Below, piece by piece: positions 9,707 to 18,483 of a DNA stretch of 64,000 bases (positions are counted from its first letter, which is position 1; each line of letters starts with the position of its first letter). This stretch comes from JAAYCT01 sp964499575. GTDB taxonomy: Bacteria; Bacillota; Clostridia; Saccharofermentanales; Saccharofermentanaceae. Location: contig CAZCLK010000001.1 of the NCBI GenBank assembly GCA_964499575.1, positions 1-64,000 of the forward strand, read 5' to 3'. Made by a program: the position numbers and the translations under genes. Below the pieces are notes generated by a model, which was not told where the DNA came from, made no database searches, and saw only the letters and a list, made by a program, of their open reading frames with translations.

Positions 9707-11200
9707 TCAATATGTTTCCACTGTGATTACAAGCCCTTCATCAGCGAACGATGTTCTCGCGTCTTCTTCCATCACATTGTAGTTTGGACCGACCGATTGA
9801 GAAAGATAAAGGATCGATCCGGGTTGGTAATCCGGCGTGATATAAACGGTAACGAATCCTGTCGCATCCAGGTGCTCTTCATTGATTTCAAAGGTAAACA
9901 CCTCTTTGTATTCGTTCGGGGGCGTCCCGGCGTCCGCGTCATGATCCCACGCGATCAGGACCTTGACACTTACGAGCCAATACGTTTCGGTGATTGGCGC
10001 ATTCACGTCCGGATCAATCCACGGATCAAGCCGCTCGCTATATCTGTAGGGTCTTCCGATGGAATACTCCTTGATGCGGATCCCGTGCAACGCAAGTTCA
10101 TTCCAGCCGGCAATATACTTCTCTTTTACAAGTTCTGTGTATCCGTCGGCTCCGAGATCCCGAAATGCTTTATTTTTCTCGTTTCTCTCTTCGATTTCCC
10201 GATTGTTTTCGCGGATGTAGACCGGTAAGAGCAATTCAGGTACCAAAGAGGCGTTCATCCAGTTCACGTCGGACAGCCGTCCGTTCGCTGTCGATCGGAA
10301 ATACACCGATCCGTCCTGGGCGTAATACCGAATGTACGTGTAGGGGCTGTCCGGCTCTTCGCTCAAGATATCCACGGAGCGGACCTCCTCGCCTAATCTT
10401 TCCGAGGCGATTCGGGCGGCTTCGTCAAAAGCCTGCTCCGGAATCGGACTTTCATGTCCATTATTGACATCATCAATGATCACTTGCGCCCAAAACGGGG
10501 CGTCCGTTCCCGGTTCTTTATAGGGCTCGGCCGCTTTGGCGCTTCCCAATAAAGAAGACCCGATCGGGACATAATAATTTGCCCCGCCGATCCCGACGAG
10601 CCGATAGTCGCTCACAAAAAATCCGGCAGATTCCTGTTGCGGAATAAACACCCAATACATGGATTCGACATCGAAATAACTGAACGCCCCCGCATAATCG
10701 TCCTTCTGAAGACATTTCATAAAATGATCCACATCGCGAAGGCCGCTCAGGTTCGAAAAGGCATATCCCTCTCCGCGTTTCTCGTTATAGGTCAGCATGC
10801 CCAAGCCCGCAAGCGGGACGATCAGGGCCAGGCAAATCAGCACAATCAGGGTCCTGCGAAGAATTTTTTTGATATCACTCGGGGCAGTCGACTTTGCGCC
10901 GGATTTTGGAGCGGGCGCCGTCTCATCATCCCCGTCGTCCGCTTGCTTTTCTATATCGCCAAAATCGCCTGCTTCGGCGGATCCGCCGGTGCCGACCGGG
11001 TCAATCGTGACTTCCGGCTCTTCCGTATCCGTCCCGCTGCCGATCACTACGGTCGTCGTCGGCTCCGTGATCGCCCAAAGAGCTTTGGCACAGGACGCAC
11101 AGGACGCGATATGATCCTCGACCTCTTTTCGCTTATCCCGGGAACACATGCCCGCAGCATAAGCGGGCAGTAGGTCCTTTATGATTTCACACGTGATCAT
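9707..11200 (-). CDS. Membrane protein with N-terminal anti-sigma-type zinc finger (zf-HC2)
   Basis: The 497-residue protein begins with a zinc-finger of the zf-HC2 kind: Cys4, then His30-x3-Cys34-x2-Cys37. An acidic, Pro/Thr-rich stretch follows, then one membrane segment near residues 113-138, then a large outside region of about 360 residues. I chose ATG 11200 over the upstream in-frame start because GGAG sits seven bases before it and the zinc finger starts directly. Such proteins usually hold an ECF sigma factor at the membrane, but no sigma factor gene is next to this one. The outer domain is not one I recognise. It may be a sensor whose partner is encoded elsewhere, or the zinc finger may have another role. 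Confidence 0.75.
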   Translation of the reverse strand: MITCEIIKDLLPAYAAGMCSRDKRKEVEDHIASCASCAKALWAITEPTTTVVIGSGTDTEEPEVTIDPVGTGGSAEAGDFGDIEKQADDGDDETAPAPKSGAKSTAPSDIKKILRRTLIVLICLALIVPLAGLGMLTYNEKRGEGYAFSNLSGLRDVDHFMKCLQKDDYAGAFSYFDVESMYWVFIPQQESAGFFVSDYRLVGIGGANYYVPIGSSLLGSAKAAEPYKEPGTDAPFWAQVIIDDVNNGHESPIPEQAFDEAARIASERLGEEVRSVDILSEEPDSPYTYIRYYAQDGSVYFRSTANGRLSDVNWMNASLVPELLLPVYIRENNREIEERNEKNKAFRDLGADGYTELVKEKYIAGWNELALHGIRIKEYSIGRPYRYSERLDPWIDPDVNAPITETYWLVSVKVLIAWDHDADAGTPPNEYKEVFTFEINEEHLDATGFVTVYITPDYQPGSILYLSQSVGPNYNVMEEDARTSFADEGLVITVETY

Positions 11201-11727
11201 TCTGATACTCCGTTCGGGATGTAAGGATTTTTCTCGAACCCAAAAAGGATTCCGTATAATCATAGCAAATATTTGCGAAAAAGGGGCTATCTCAAAAGTC
11301 TTATAAGAAAGTCAAATGCGGCAGCTTTTTATTTGAGCAGATTGAACTTGAGTCTGAACCCGTGAAGACGCGATATAAATTCAACAACCTTTCTATTTGA
11401 TCGAAAACGTGCAAAGAGCCCGCCCTGAATCCAATCTAAATGCGCTCTGCGTGATCTCATTTTATCTCTGCGGTTTCGGCCGATGCCGCAAACCAGGCAT
11501 AAATCGGTACTCCGTCGCCACCGGGAACGTAACGGTTCGGGTCGCCACCCAGAACATAGGCGTTGGGACTAAGCGCGACACTGTAAAAGTTTCAATCGCC
11601 GCCTTAAACATACACCCCGAATGCCGGTTGCTGTCCGACATTCGGGGTGCACTTCAAAATAACACTAAATTTATCGACCCATCCGTTTTCAATAGACGCA
11701 GAGCATCATCGGCCCTTTTCGATCGTT
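11201..11727. other. Gene-free stretch, possible mobile-element remnant
   Basis: No convincing gene lies here. The string GGGGCTATCTCAAAAG (11283-11298) resembles the terminal repeat of IS1182/IS5-type elements (GGGGCTGTCTCAAAA, from memory). On the minus strand a frame ending near 11332 codes about 40 Arg/Phe-rich residues without a recognisable match. Both hints are weak and are given only as a description of the sequence. Confidence 0.3.
11613..11649. repeat. Perfect 11-bp inverted repeat
   Basis: CACCCCGAATG (11613-11623) is repeated as its exact complement CATTCGGGGTG (11639-11649) around a 15-base loop. It lies about 80 bases downstream of the stop of the lipoprotein gene on the other strand's map and could form an RNA hairpin in either direction. 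No T-run follows on either strand, so a terminator role is not clear. Confidence 0.5.
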
Positions 11728-12801
11728 TTACTGATTGATCGTCACAGAAATAGCTTCTGTATTTAACACGGTCTCGTAGTTCACGGAATCGTATGAATAG
11801 ACCTTAAACTCCAACGTATCAATCTGGTCGATGTTATTTTCCTCCAGATCTGATTCGTAAAACGCAATCACATCATAGGCAATCTTGCCGTCAGCAATCT
11901 GCGAATAGAAGTAGAAATCCATCATATAGTCATTGACGGAAGTCTCGTCGAAAGAGACATATATTGACTTCCCGGAGTTGTTTTCAACAAGCACCGGTAT
12001 TACGAGCGCTCCGTAATATTCGCTTTGCGCAGGCTTCCCGAGCGATATGCGAATGCCCTGTTGATCCAAAACAAGGTTGTCGTACGTATCGAATACCTGA
12101 GTATACCCTTCGCTTCCGATCGTATTCAGTATGATCGGCGTCGATGTCGCGATCGTATTGTAATCGGCGTCGCTGAGTTGAATCTTAAATTCGATGGTCT
12201 TGATTACATCAATACCGGACAGTTCCAATTCCTCCTCGTACATGGAGATCGTCTCATTGGATTTTTTACCGGCTGTGACCGTGTTGTAAAAATATAACTC
12301 GATCATCGCCCCGTTTACGGAGGCATCCAACAATTGAATCGTGACGTCCTGAGTGCTGTTATTCGCGATTTTCAGTTTGATCTCAGGGCCGGACCATTCG
12401 TCATATTCCATCCCGGTCACCGTTATCAAAACATTGTCCTGATCGAAAATCACTTGCTCCGCAAGCGTAACGTCCGGCTGATCTTCGTCGTCCTCATCAT
12501 CCTCGTCGTCTTCATCTTCCGTCGTCACATCCGTCTCGTCGTCTTCGTCATCTTCGTCGTCTGTTGTCTCGTCGTCTTCATCATCTTCGTCATCTTCGTC
12601 ATCTTCGTCGTCTTCGTCATCTTCGTCATCTTCGTCGTCTTCGTCGTCTTCGTCGTCTTCGTCGTCCTCGTCATCTTCATCGTCTTCGACCTCATCGTCG
12701 TCTCTACCCGATATGTTGTCGAGTAACGAACAACCGCTGAAAGCAAGAAGCAACATTAAAGCGAGCACCAGAGCAAATAATTTCTTCCAAAAAGTTTTCA
12801 T
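11728..12801 (-). CDS. Lipoprotein with long Asp-Asp-Glu repeat and duplicated beta domain
   Basis: The 357-residue product starts at ATG 12801 behind GGAGGG. A short lipoprotein signal ends in AFSGC, so Cys24 would be lipidated and the protein held on the outer face of the membrane. Residues about 34-107 are almost only Asp and Glu in DDE triplets, broken by a few Thr. After this come two related domains of about 110 residues each (roughly 112-230 and 238-355). Both share the pattern of a start like 'v.fDQ.....tv', a middle '.NNS', an '..YFY......G' block and an end '.ieFKi'. They resemble the Ig-like domains found in many Clostridial lipoproteins of unknown role. The acidic run could bind cations or act as a spacer through the cell wall. 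Function unknown. Confidence 0.8.
   Translation of the reverse strand: MKTFWKKLFALVLALMLLLAFSGCSLLDNISGRDDDEVEDDEDDEDDEDDEDDEDDEDDEDDEDDEDDEDDEDDEDDETTDDEDDEDDETDVTTEDEDDEDDEDDEDQPDVTLAEQVIFDQDNVLITVTGMEYDEWSGPEIKLKIANNSTQDVTIQLLDASVNGAMIELYFYNTVTAGKKSNETISMYEEELELSGIDVIKTIEFKIQLSDADYNTIATSTPIILNTIGSEGYTQVFDTYDNLVLDQQGIRISLGKPAQSEYYGALVIPVLVENNSGKSIYVSFDETSVNDYMMDFYFYSQIADGKIAYDVIAFYESDLEENNIDQIDTLEFKVYSYDSVNYETVLNTEAISVTINQ
12483..12702 (-). repeat. Coding microsatellite for an Asp/Glu tract
   Basis: Near-perfect 9-bp units (GAC/GAT GAC/GAT GAA) repeat over about 220 bases inside the lipoprotein gene. The unit is a multiple of three, so slippage would change tract length without breaking the frame. 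Confidence 0.85.
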
Positions 12802-13807
12802 GTTTCCCTCCTCTATGGATTGCGGGCCGATTCGATCACCGGAAACCGCAAAGTTGTGTTCACCCTCCGTACCGTCGATGATCTCCGACAAATACCACGA
12901 TGACCGCTCTTATATTATCATAGAAATCGCGATGATTTGTCAAATATCCGAAGCGAAATTGATCGGATATGACTCACTTGTTAAAAAAATAGATTCACGC
13001 GTTTCTTTGTTCCTTCAGCACGATAAGAAAATCTGCTGTTTTGATCATTTTCGAGCGGCAGAGACAAAAAATCGTTCCGTAGGACCAAAAAAGATGCCTG
13101 CGATGTTGTGACGCAGACTCAGGATCATCACCAACCCAATCCCGGCGTACCGGCTCACAACCTTTTCCGTGAAGCAAAGCAAAATATTATTCGGCAGCCG
13201 AGCGCGGATCGATCCTACTAGATGCACTGAATTGGCCGGATTAGTAGGATTTTTCGATGCGGAAGCGCGGTTGGGCGCGGATCGATCCTACTGGATGTGC
13301 CGAAATGGCCGGATTAGTAGGATTTTTTCGATGCGGAAGCGCGGTTGAGCGCGGATCGATCCTACTAGATGCGCTGAATTGGCCGGATTAGTAGGATTTT
13401 TTCGATGCGGAAGCGCGGTTGAGCGCGGATCGATCCTACTAAATGCGCTGAATTGGCCGGATTAGTAGGATTTTTCGATGCGGCGGCGCGGTTGAGCGCG
13501 GATCGATCCTACAAGATTCGCCGAAATGGCCGGATTAGTAGGATATGACCGAGGTGGAGGCGCGGTTGATAGTAATGCCCTAATACCGGTGTAAATTTAA
13601 AAAGAGTGATGCGCCGCTTCGGGACTGACTTCAAACATTCATCGTTCCGAGTAATCACGGATATGGCGAAGAGGAAAATGCAAGCAGGCCGCTTCACAGC
13701 AGATTGGCACATTCATTTTTCACGAAAATAGCGAAAAGCCAAGCTACTGATTCTGTTGTATTTTAACACGCCGTGATTTACACTTTTACTTATGAGAGGA
13801 CGGTGAT
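12802..13807. other. 1-kb non-coding region holding a tandem repeat array
   Basis: No supported gene lies in this kilobase. It contains the upstream region of the lipoprotein gene at its left, the 73-74 bp tandem array described separately (13202-13568), and the upstream region of the dehydrogenase gene at its right. Short open frames here lack ribosome sites and sensible composition. Confidence 0.7.
13202..13568. repeat. Five tandem 73-74 bp units, each with a hairpin
   Basis: Units start at 13202, 13275, 13349, 13423 and 13496, each at GCGCGGATCGATCC. Inside a unit ATCCTACTA and TAGTAGGAT form a 9-bp stem around a 21-base loop with a constant GGCCGGAT, and copies 1-4 are followed by TTTTT or TTTTTT. 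The first arm varies (CTACTA, CTACTG, CTACTA, CTACTA, CTACAA), the second arm does not. The units are contiguous with no unique spacers, so this is not a CRISPR array. Confidence 0.9.
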
Positions 13808-14629
13808 ATGATGTTTGATTTAAGTGGTAAGGTTTTGATCGTAACCGGCGCCGGCAGCGGAATGGGCAGAGAGCTGACCATCCAGCTTGTAAAAAAGGGC
13901 GTTAAGGTAGCCGCCTGCGACATCAACGCGGATACTTTGGCAGAAACAAAGACTCTGGTATCTGCACCTGATCTCGTAAAGACCTACGTCCTCGATGTTT
14001 CCGACGCTTCTCTTGTCGCCGGGTTCCCCAAGATCGTTAAGTCCGACTTCGGAAATCTCCACGGAATTATCAACAACGCAGGCATCATTCAGCCGTTCGT
14101 GAAATTCATGGAACTCACTGAGAAATCGATCGACCGGGTCATGAATATCAATTTTTACGGCGTGATCAATCTGACGCGCGCCGTGATGCGCGAACTCGAT
14201 CCAACGACCGACACGTTCGTCGCAAACATATCCTCCATGGGCGGATTTCTGCCCGTGCCCGGACAGGGCATCTACGGGGCAAGTAAGGCTGCCGTGAAGC
14301 TTTTTACCGAGGCTCTTTACGCGGAAATGAAAGGCACGTCCGTTCATGTGTGCGTTATTTTCCCGGGAGCGATCGCTACAAATATTTCGACGAACTCCAT
14401 GGACCAAAAGCCGAAAACCGCCGCCCCAGCGCAGGACAGTTCCGCCGCAAAGCACAAGACCACTCCGGCCGATGTCGCCGCCTCGATCATCATCAGCGGC
14501 ATTGAGAAGGGCAAGCTCAAGATCTTTGTCGGCAGTGATTCCAAGATGATGGACAAACTCTATCGCCTGATGCCGGTCAAGTCCATCGATATGATGGCGA
14601 ATTTGATCAACAAAATGACGAATGGTTAA
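13808..14629 (+). CDS. Short-chain dehydrogenase/reductase (SDR)
   Basis: A 273-residue classical SDR, an NAD(P)-dependent oxidoreductase of unknown substrate. The nucleotide-binding TGAGSGMG is at residues 13-20, NNAG at 89-92, the catalytic Ser about 142-143 and YGASK with Tyr156 and Lys160. Asp38 after the second strand suggests a preference for NAD. The C-terminal part is long and Lys/Ala-rich. Start: ATG 13808 or the next ATG at 13811, both behind GAGGACGG. It stands alone, 240 bases after the tandem array and 90 bases before an unrelated gene set. Confidence 0.9.
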   Translation: MMFDLSGKVLIVTGAGSGMGRELTIQLVKKGVKVAACDINADTLAETKTLVSAPDLVKTYVLDVSDASLVAGFPKIVKSDFGNLHGIINNAGIIQPFVKFMELTEKSIDRVMNINFYGVINLTRAVMRELDPTTDTFVANISSMGGFLPVPGQGIYGASKAAVKLFTEALYAEMKGTSVHVCVIFPGAIATNISTNSMDQKPKTAAPAQDSSAAKHKTTPADVAASIIISGIEKGKLKIFVGSDSKMMDKLYRLMPVKSIDMMANLINKMTNG

Positions 14630-14718
14630 GATAGATAAACGACTTCTTATCCGTTCGACTAGTATTGAATACATTGGGCAATATTTGGCGGATTATTTTA
14701 TCATAAGGAGACGTCAAT

Positions 14719-15384
14719 ATGCTTTGTGATAAATGCGGCTACAATCTTACAACGACTTCCCGTTGCCCGAATTGCGGTTACGATAATTGGAATACGGATT
14801 ACACCCCGGTCGAGATCGTTGACTTCAGTGATAGTCCTTTTCAAGGAGTTGCGGATCCGGACGGATTCATCGGCGATAAGATTTCCGAGAAACTCAATAG
14901 CCCGCTCACGGTTCCGCTGAATCATGTCAGCCCGGAACTTTTCGAGTACGCGAAAGCTTCAATCTTTGTTGATTGCTTATGGTTTTTGGTCTGTCTTTTC
15001 GCTTTGCTTACCTCTATTACAGACCCGGAATTAATTGATATTCGAGTCCTTATATCCGTCTTTTGCTTCTATGTTCTGGATCTTGTTCTGAATTTGTTTT
15101 TGAAAAGAAACAAAGAATGGATCCTAGCGATCTACATTCCGTTTTCGATCCTCTTTTTTCCGGTAATCCTGATCAGCGACCTGGTAATATTGCTTATATT
15201 ATGGTTTGGCGCTTATACGAAACGGAGCATACTTTTGATCCGGAAGGGTTTCTTTGTCCGGGATTTTATAAACTTTGTGCTGAACCGGACAAATGAACCC
15301 GACATGAGTGATTGTCTCTACGGACAGACGAAGTCCGAAGCCCCGGCTTCGGCGATAAAAGAGCGCGAAGAAAATCATCAATAG
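14719..15384 (+). CDS. Small membrane protein with N-terminal zinc ribbon
   Basis: The 221-residue product opens with two Cys pairs (CDKCG and CPNCG, residues 3-7 and 17-21), a rubredoxin-type zinc ribbon. A polar stretch follows and then four or so hydrophobic segments between residues 80 and 180. ATG 14719 has GGAG ten bases upstream. The 3' end overlaps no other gene but is only 59 bases from the next, so a shared transcript with the two following zinc-ribbon genes is likely. Function unknown. Confidence 0.75.
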   Translation: MLCDKCGYNLTTTSRCPNCGYDNWNTDYTPVEIVDFSDSPFQGVADPDGFIGDKISEKLNSPLTVPLNHVSPELFEYAKASIFVDCLWFLVCLFALLTSITDPELIDIRVLISVFCFYVLDLVLNLFLKRNKEWILAIYIPFSILFFPVILISDLVILLILWFGAYTKRSILLIRKGFFVRDFINFVLNRTNEPDMSDCLYGQTKSEAPASAIKEREENHQ

Positions 15385-15443
15385 AAGGAAGTCTTAGAAA
15401 AAGGGACATAATTTATATAAAGAAGAGTGAAAGGAATATAGCG

Positions 15444-15818
15444 ATGTCCGAGAATAATGACGCGGGAAACAAATCAATGTCCGAAGCCGCCACGCGAGCC
15501 GTACAAAAAAAACTTCCTCAAGGCAGTTGGCTTTGCGTTTGCGGCCGCGTAAATACCGAAGTCACCGGCACCTGTGTTTGCGGTATAAAAAAGAAAGACG
15601 CCCGTGCGGTAGTTATCGAAAAAAAACGTAAAGACGCGGAACTTCATCAGCAAGTCCTGAACAAGAAACGCAAAGAAATCCGCGAAAAACAATTTCAAAC
15701 AGCCGATCCGGACATAATCGACATCCTCCGCGAATATCGGGAACTTCTGGATTCCGGGGTCCTCACCAAAGAGGAATTTGAAAAAAAGAAAAACGAATGG
15801 TTGGAATTGACCCGATAA
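15444..15818 (+). CDS. Soluble zinc-ribbon protein with C-terminal SHOCT-like motif
   Basis: A 124-residue protein with a short ribbon, W-x-C-x-C-G at about 30 and C-x-C-G at about 43, then a charged helix and a C-terminus 'LLDSGVLTKEEFEKKK' typical of SHOCT domains (short C-terminal oligomerisation modules). ATG 15444 has AAAGGA upstream; a longer frame from a TTG inside the previous gene has no ribosome site. It is a paralogue of the next gene and may form mixed oligomers with it. Confidence 0.75.
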   Translation: MSENNDAGNKSMSEAATRAVQKKLPQGSWLCVCGRVNTEVTGTCVCGIKKKDARAVVIEKKRKDAELHQQVLNKKRKEIREKQFQTADPDIIDILREYRELLDSGVLTKEEFEKKKNEWLELTR

Positions 15819-15849
15819 TGATTGACCTCCCTGTGAAAGGAGACCAAAG

Positions 15850-16401
15850 ATGAGTAACTATCAAATGATCCCGATTTACCTCGTGGTGGGACTGGTCGTT
15901 ATTATTATTAAAGGCTTTTTTTGGATCTGGGCAACAAACACAATACTTGAAAATAAAGGGTACAAAGAAAATTGGAGTATATTCGCGTTTTTCTTCGGAT
16001 TCATAGCATTTGTGTTCGCTTGTACGGAGCCGGATGTTGTTATTGAGCAGAAAAAACCCGCATTGACCCGCACAATCCGGAAAGCGCGCTACGCTAAGCT
16101 GGTCCCTTCCGGATTTTGGTCGTGCAAATGCGGAAAAAGGTATTCTTCAAATACCCCGTCTTGTTCCTGCGGCATATATAAATACGAAGCCAAGCGCGAA
16201 AATAGCGAAACCCGGAGAAATGAAGCCCGCGTCGCCCAGGAATACGCCGAATTCTTAAGGCAGAGCAAACTGATCCGTCTTTTGGAAAAAGCCGAACACG
16301 ACAACATTCAGCGCGTCAAAGAGTACAAATCTCTTTTGGATACGGGTGCAATGACGATCGATGAATTCGAAAAGAGAAAGCGAGTGCTTTTGGACCTTTA
16401 G
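15850..16401 (+). CDS. Membrane-anchored zinc-ribbon protein with SHOCT-like C-terminus
   Basis: The 183-residue product has two hydrophobic segments (about 7-28 and 42-58), then the same ribbon as its neighbour (W-S-C-K-C-G ... C-S-C-G), a charged helix and a SHOCT-like end 'LLDTGAMTIDEFEKRK'. It looks like the membrane-bound version of the preceding soluble protein. Starts at ATG 15850 behind AAAGGAG. Function unknown. Confidence 0.75.
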   Translation: MSNYQMIPIYLVVGLVVIIIKGFFWIWATNTILENKGYKENWSIFAFFFGFIAFVFACTEPDVVIEQKKPALTRTIRKARYAKLVPSGFWSCKCGKRYSSNTPSCSCGIYKYEAKRENSETRRNEARVAQEYAEFLRQSKLIRLLEKAEHDNIQRVKEYKSLLDTGAMTIDEFEKRKRVLLDL

Positions 16402-16464
16402 GTCGCCGAATACGAGGGTACGCGATTTCACGCCGGAAATCACCGGAGCCGTACATCAGACCCT

Positions 16465-17754
16465 TTACGCCATCGGGATCACGACGACAAACGATATTCC
16501 CGTATCGGACTTTCCCAAATAGATCTCGCCGTTCATTTTGCTCATCAGATATTTGGCGATATAAAGGCCAAGCCCGCTGCCCGGCTTGTTATTTGTGTTG
16601 GACCCACGCCAGAAGCTGTCGAAGACATGCGGGCGTTCGGAGGCCGGAAGCGGTGTGCCGGAGTTGGTTACCGTTACCAATACAGACCGCTCCTCTGTCG
16701 AAAAGTCGATCAAGATCCTCTTCCCGTCTCCATACTTAATCGCGTTTTCGATCAGATTCTCGAAAACGTCCGCGAGCCGGTTCCGGTCGCCCTTCAGGAG
16801 CACATCCGAAAACGGTCCGACAGAAAACTCCGTCTGAAGCAGGGCGAGCCGTTCAGAGAAGGTATTTTTAACGGACGCGACCAGTTCGGACAAATAGAAC
16901 TCGCCGATCTCGACATCCATCTCGACCAGGTTCTCAGTCTGGGTCTCCGTGATCTCGCGGATGATGTTCTCGATCGAGACGGCGTTTTCTTCGATTCTAT
17001 GCGCCGCCTCTTTCTGCTTATCGGCATCGATATACATATCCGTACCGATCGCGCGGGCGTAGAGTTTTATAGAAGAAAGCGGCGTTTTGATGCCGTGTGA
17101 GATCGAAAGAAGGGTCGTCTTGCGGTCTTTTTCGAGCCGGATCTCCTTCTTCTGTTTCTCATCGATCGTTTCCCGGAGCATGTTGAGTCCCCAGACAAAA
17201 CGTCCGAAAAGGCGGTTCCGATCCTCCTTCAGCTCCTCCTTCAGGCGTCCCTTCGATAATTCGATCGGAAGGTCCCGGATCCGGTTAAAGGGGCGGATCA
17301 CGCGCGATCGGAGGTATAGGAGCAAAATTGCGGCGAACAGAAATACGACGGCGAAGATCACGTTGATCGCAACAAAAACGTGCCGGTAATCGAAGATGCC
17401 GGCGATCCGGTATTCGTAGCGGACATAGCCGGAGATCATGCCGGCGGAATAAACCGGCTTCACCAGATAATTTCGACCGGACGGGACGGTCGTCCCGTCA
17501 AAAAACGCGCGGATTTCGTCCTCGGGAGCTTCTACGGAAAGATAAGAAACGCGTTCCACATAGTGAAGCGACGCGTAGTCCACGCCATCCGCGTCGTGCT
17601 CCGAGCGCACCGACTGAGACAAGCGATTGATCTCGATCATGTACTCCTTGCCGGTTTTTTTCGAAAAAGCGGCCACGGAGATCACGTTGGCCAGGATCCA
17701 TGCGGCAAGTAATACGCCCAGGGCTAAGATGATGAAATAATTAAACCGCTTCAT
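16465..17754 (-). CDS. Sensor histidine kinase of an exporter-linked two-component system
   Basis: A 429-residue membrane kinase. Membrane segments near residues 6-28 and 125-148 enclose an outside domain of about 95 residues. The H-box SISHGIKTPL places the phosphorylated His at 220; the N-box NLIENAIKYGDG and the GSGLGLYIAK box complete the ATPase domain. Its ATG lies inside the last codons of the response regulator gene (14-base overlap), so the two are co-translated. The real outside domain separates it from intramembrane-sensing BceS-type kinases, although the adjacent exporter is of the BceAB/MacB class. Confidence 0.92.
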   Translation of the reverse strand: MKRFNYFIILALGVLLAAWILANVISVAAFSKKTGKEYMIEINRLSQSVRSEHDADGVDYASLHYVERVSYLSVEAPEDEIRAFFDGTTVPSGRNYLVKPVYSAGMISGYVRYEYRIAGIFDYRHVFVAINVIFAVVFLFAAILLLYLRSRVIRPFNRIRDLPIELSKGRLKEELKEDRNRLFGRFVWGLNMLRETIDEKQKKEIRLEKDRKTTLLSISHGIKTPLSSIKLYARAIGTDMYIDADKQKEAAHRIEENAVSIENIIREITETQTENLVEMDVEIGEFYLSELVASVKNTFSERLALLQTEFSVGPFSDVLLKGDRNRLADVFENLIENAIKYGDGKRILIDFSTEERSVLVTVTNSGTPLPASERPHVFDSFWRGSNTNNKPGSGLGLYIAKYLMSKMNGEIYLGKSDTGISFVVVIPMA

Positions 17755-18421
17755 ACTTGTACCCGATACCCCAGAGGGTCCGAATCCGCTCCGGCTTTCT
17801 GGGGTCGGCCTCGATCTTTTCGCGAAGCGTATTGATGTGAACGGTCAGAGTCGACGGCTCGCTGATACTGTCCTCTCCCCAGACCATGTCGAAGAGTTGT
17901 TCCTTTCGTAAGACCTTGCCCCTGTTTCGCAAAAATATCGTCAGGAGGAGAAATTCTTTATTCGTCAGTTCGAGCGGTTCGCGGTTGAGCCACGCCTGAT
18001 TCGCGTCGACGTCCACGGTCAGATTTCCGTCGGAAAGAAGAACGCCCTTCCCGGACATGTCGTAATTTCTTCGTAGGACCGCGTGGATCTTGGCGAGCAA
18101 AACGTCGATATCGAAGGGCTTTTCGATGTAATCGTCCGCGCCGAATCGAAGTCCCTGGATCTTGTCCTCTTTGTCGGAACGCGCGCTGATGATTATGATC
18201 GGGATATTCATCGTCTCCCGGATCGTCCCGCAGACCGAAAACCCGTCGAGCCCCGGAAGCATGATGTCCAGAAGGACCAGCTTCGCTTTCTCATGAGAGC
18301 AGAAAAGAAGGCCTTCCTCGCCGGTTTTCGCGTGAAAGACGGTGAATCCGTCCCTCTTTAGAAAATCGCAAAGCAGGGTCCCGAGCTCTTCGTTATCTTC
18401 GATCAGGAGTATGTCTACCAT
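17741..18421 (-). CDS. OmpR-family response regulator
   Basis: A 226-residue regulator with a receiver domain (acidic pair Glu8-Asp9, phospho-acceptor Asp52 in LLDIMLPG, Lys about 102) and a C-terminal winged-helix DNA-binding domain. ATG 18421 with GGAG six bases upstream is preferred to a longer start that adds 14 unlikely residues. It precedes the kinase and follows the ABC transporter genes in the same direction. A TTAAG direct repeat with 11-base period in front of the permease gene is its most likely binding site. Confidence 0.92.
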   Translation of the reverse strand: MVDILLIEDNEELGTLLCDFLKRDGFTVFHAKTGEEGLLFCSHEKAKLVLLDIMLPGLDGFSVCGTIRETMNIPIIIISARSDKEDKIQGLRFGADDYIEKPFDIDVLLAKIHAVLRRNYDMSGKGVLLSDGNLTVDVDANQAWLNREPLELTNKEFLLLTIFLRNRGKVLRKEQLFDMVWGEDSISEPSTLTVHINTLREKIEADPRKPERIRTLWGIGYKYEAV

Positions 18422-18483
18422 GAATCGCTCCGCTTCTACGTTCGGGCTCGCGCGTTCGATCACGCGATAAGCTCATTTTACCA

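Noticed and set aside
11397..11738. 113-codon plus-strand frame in the gap between two genes
   Set aside because: No ribosome site, no family features, and it runs into the 3' end of the opposite lipoprotein gene.
12334..12726. Ile/Val/Phe-rich plus-strand frame that looks like a membrane protein
   Set aside because: It is the antisense of the Asp/Glu repeat of the lipoprotein gene.
13202..13568. CRISPR array
   Set aside because: The units are contiguous, with no unique spacers, and no cas genes are in the window.
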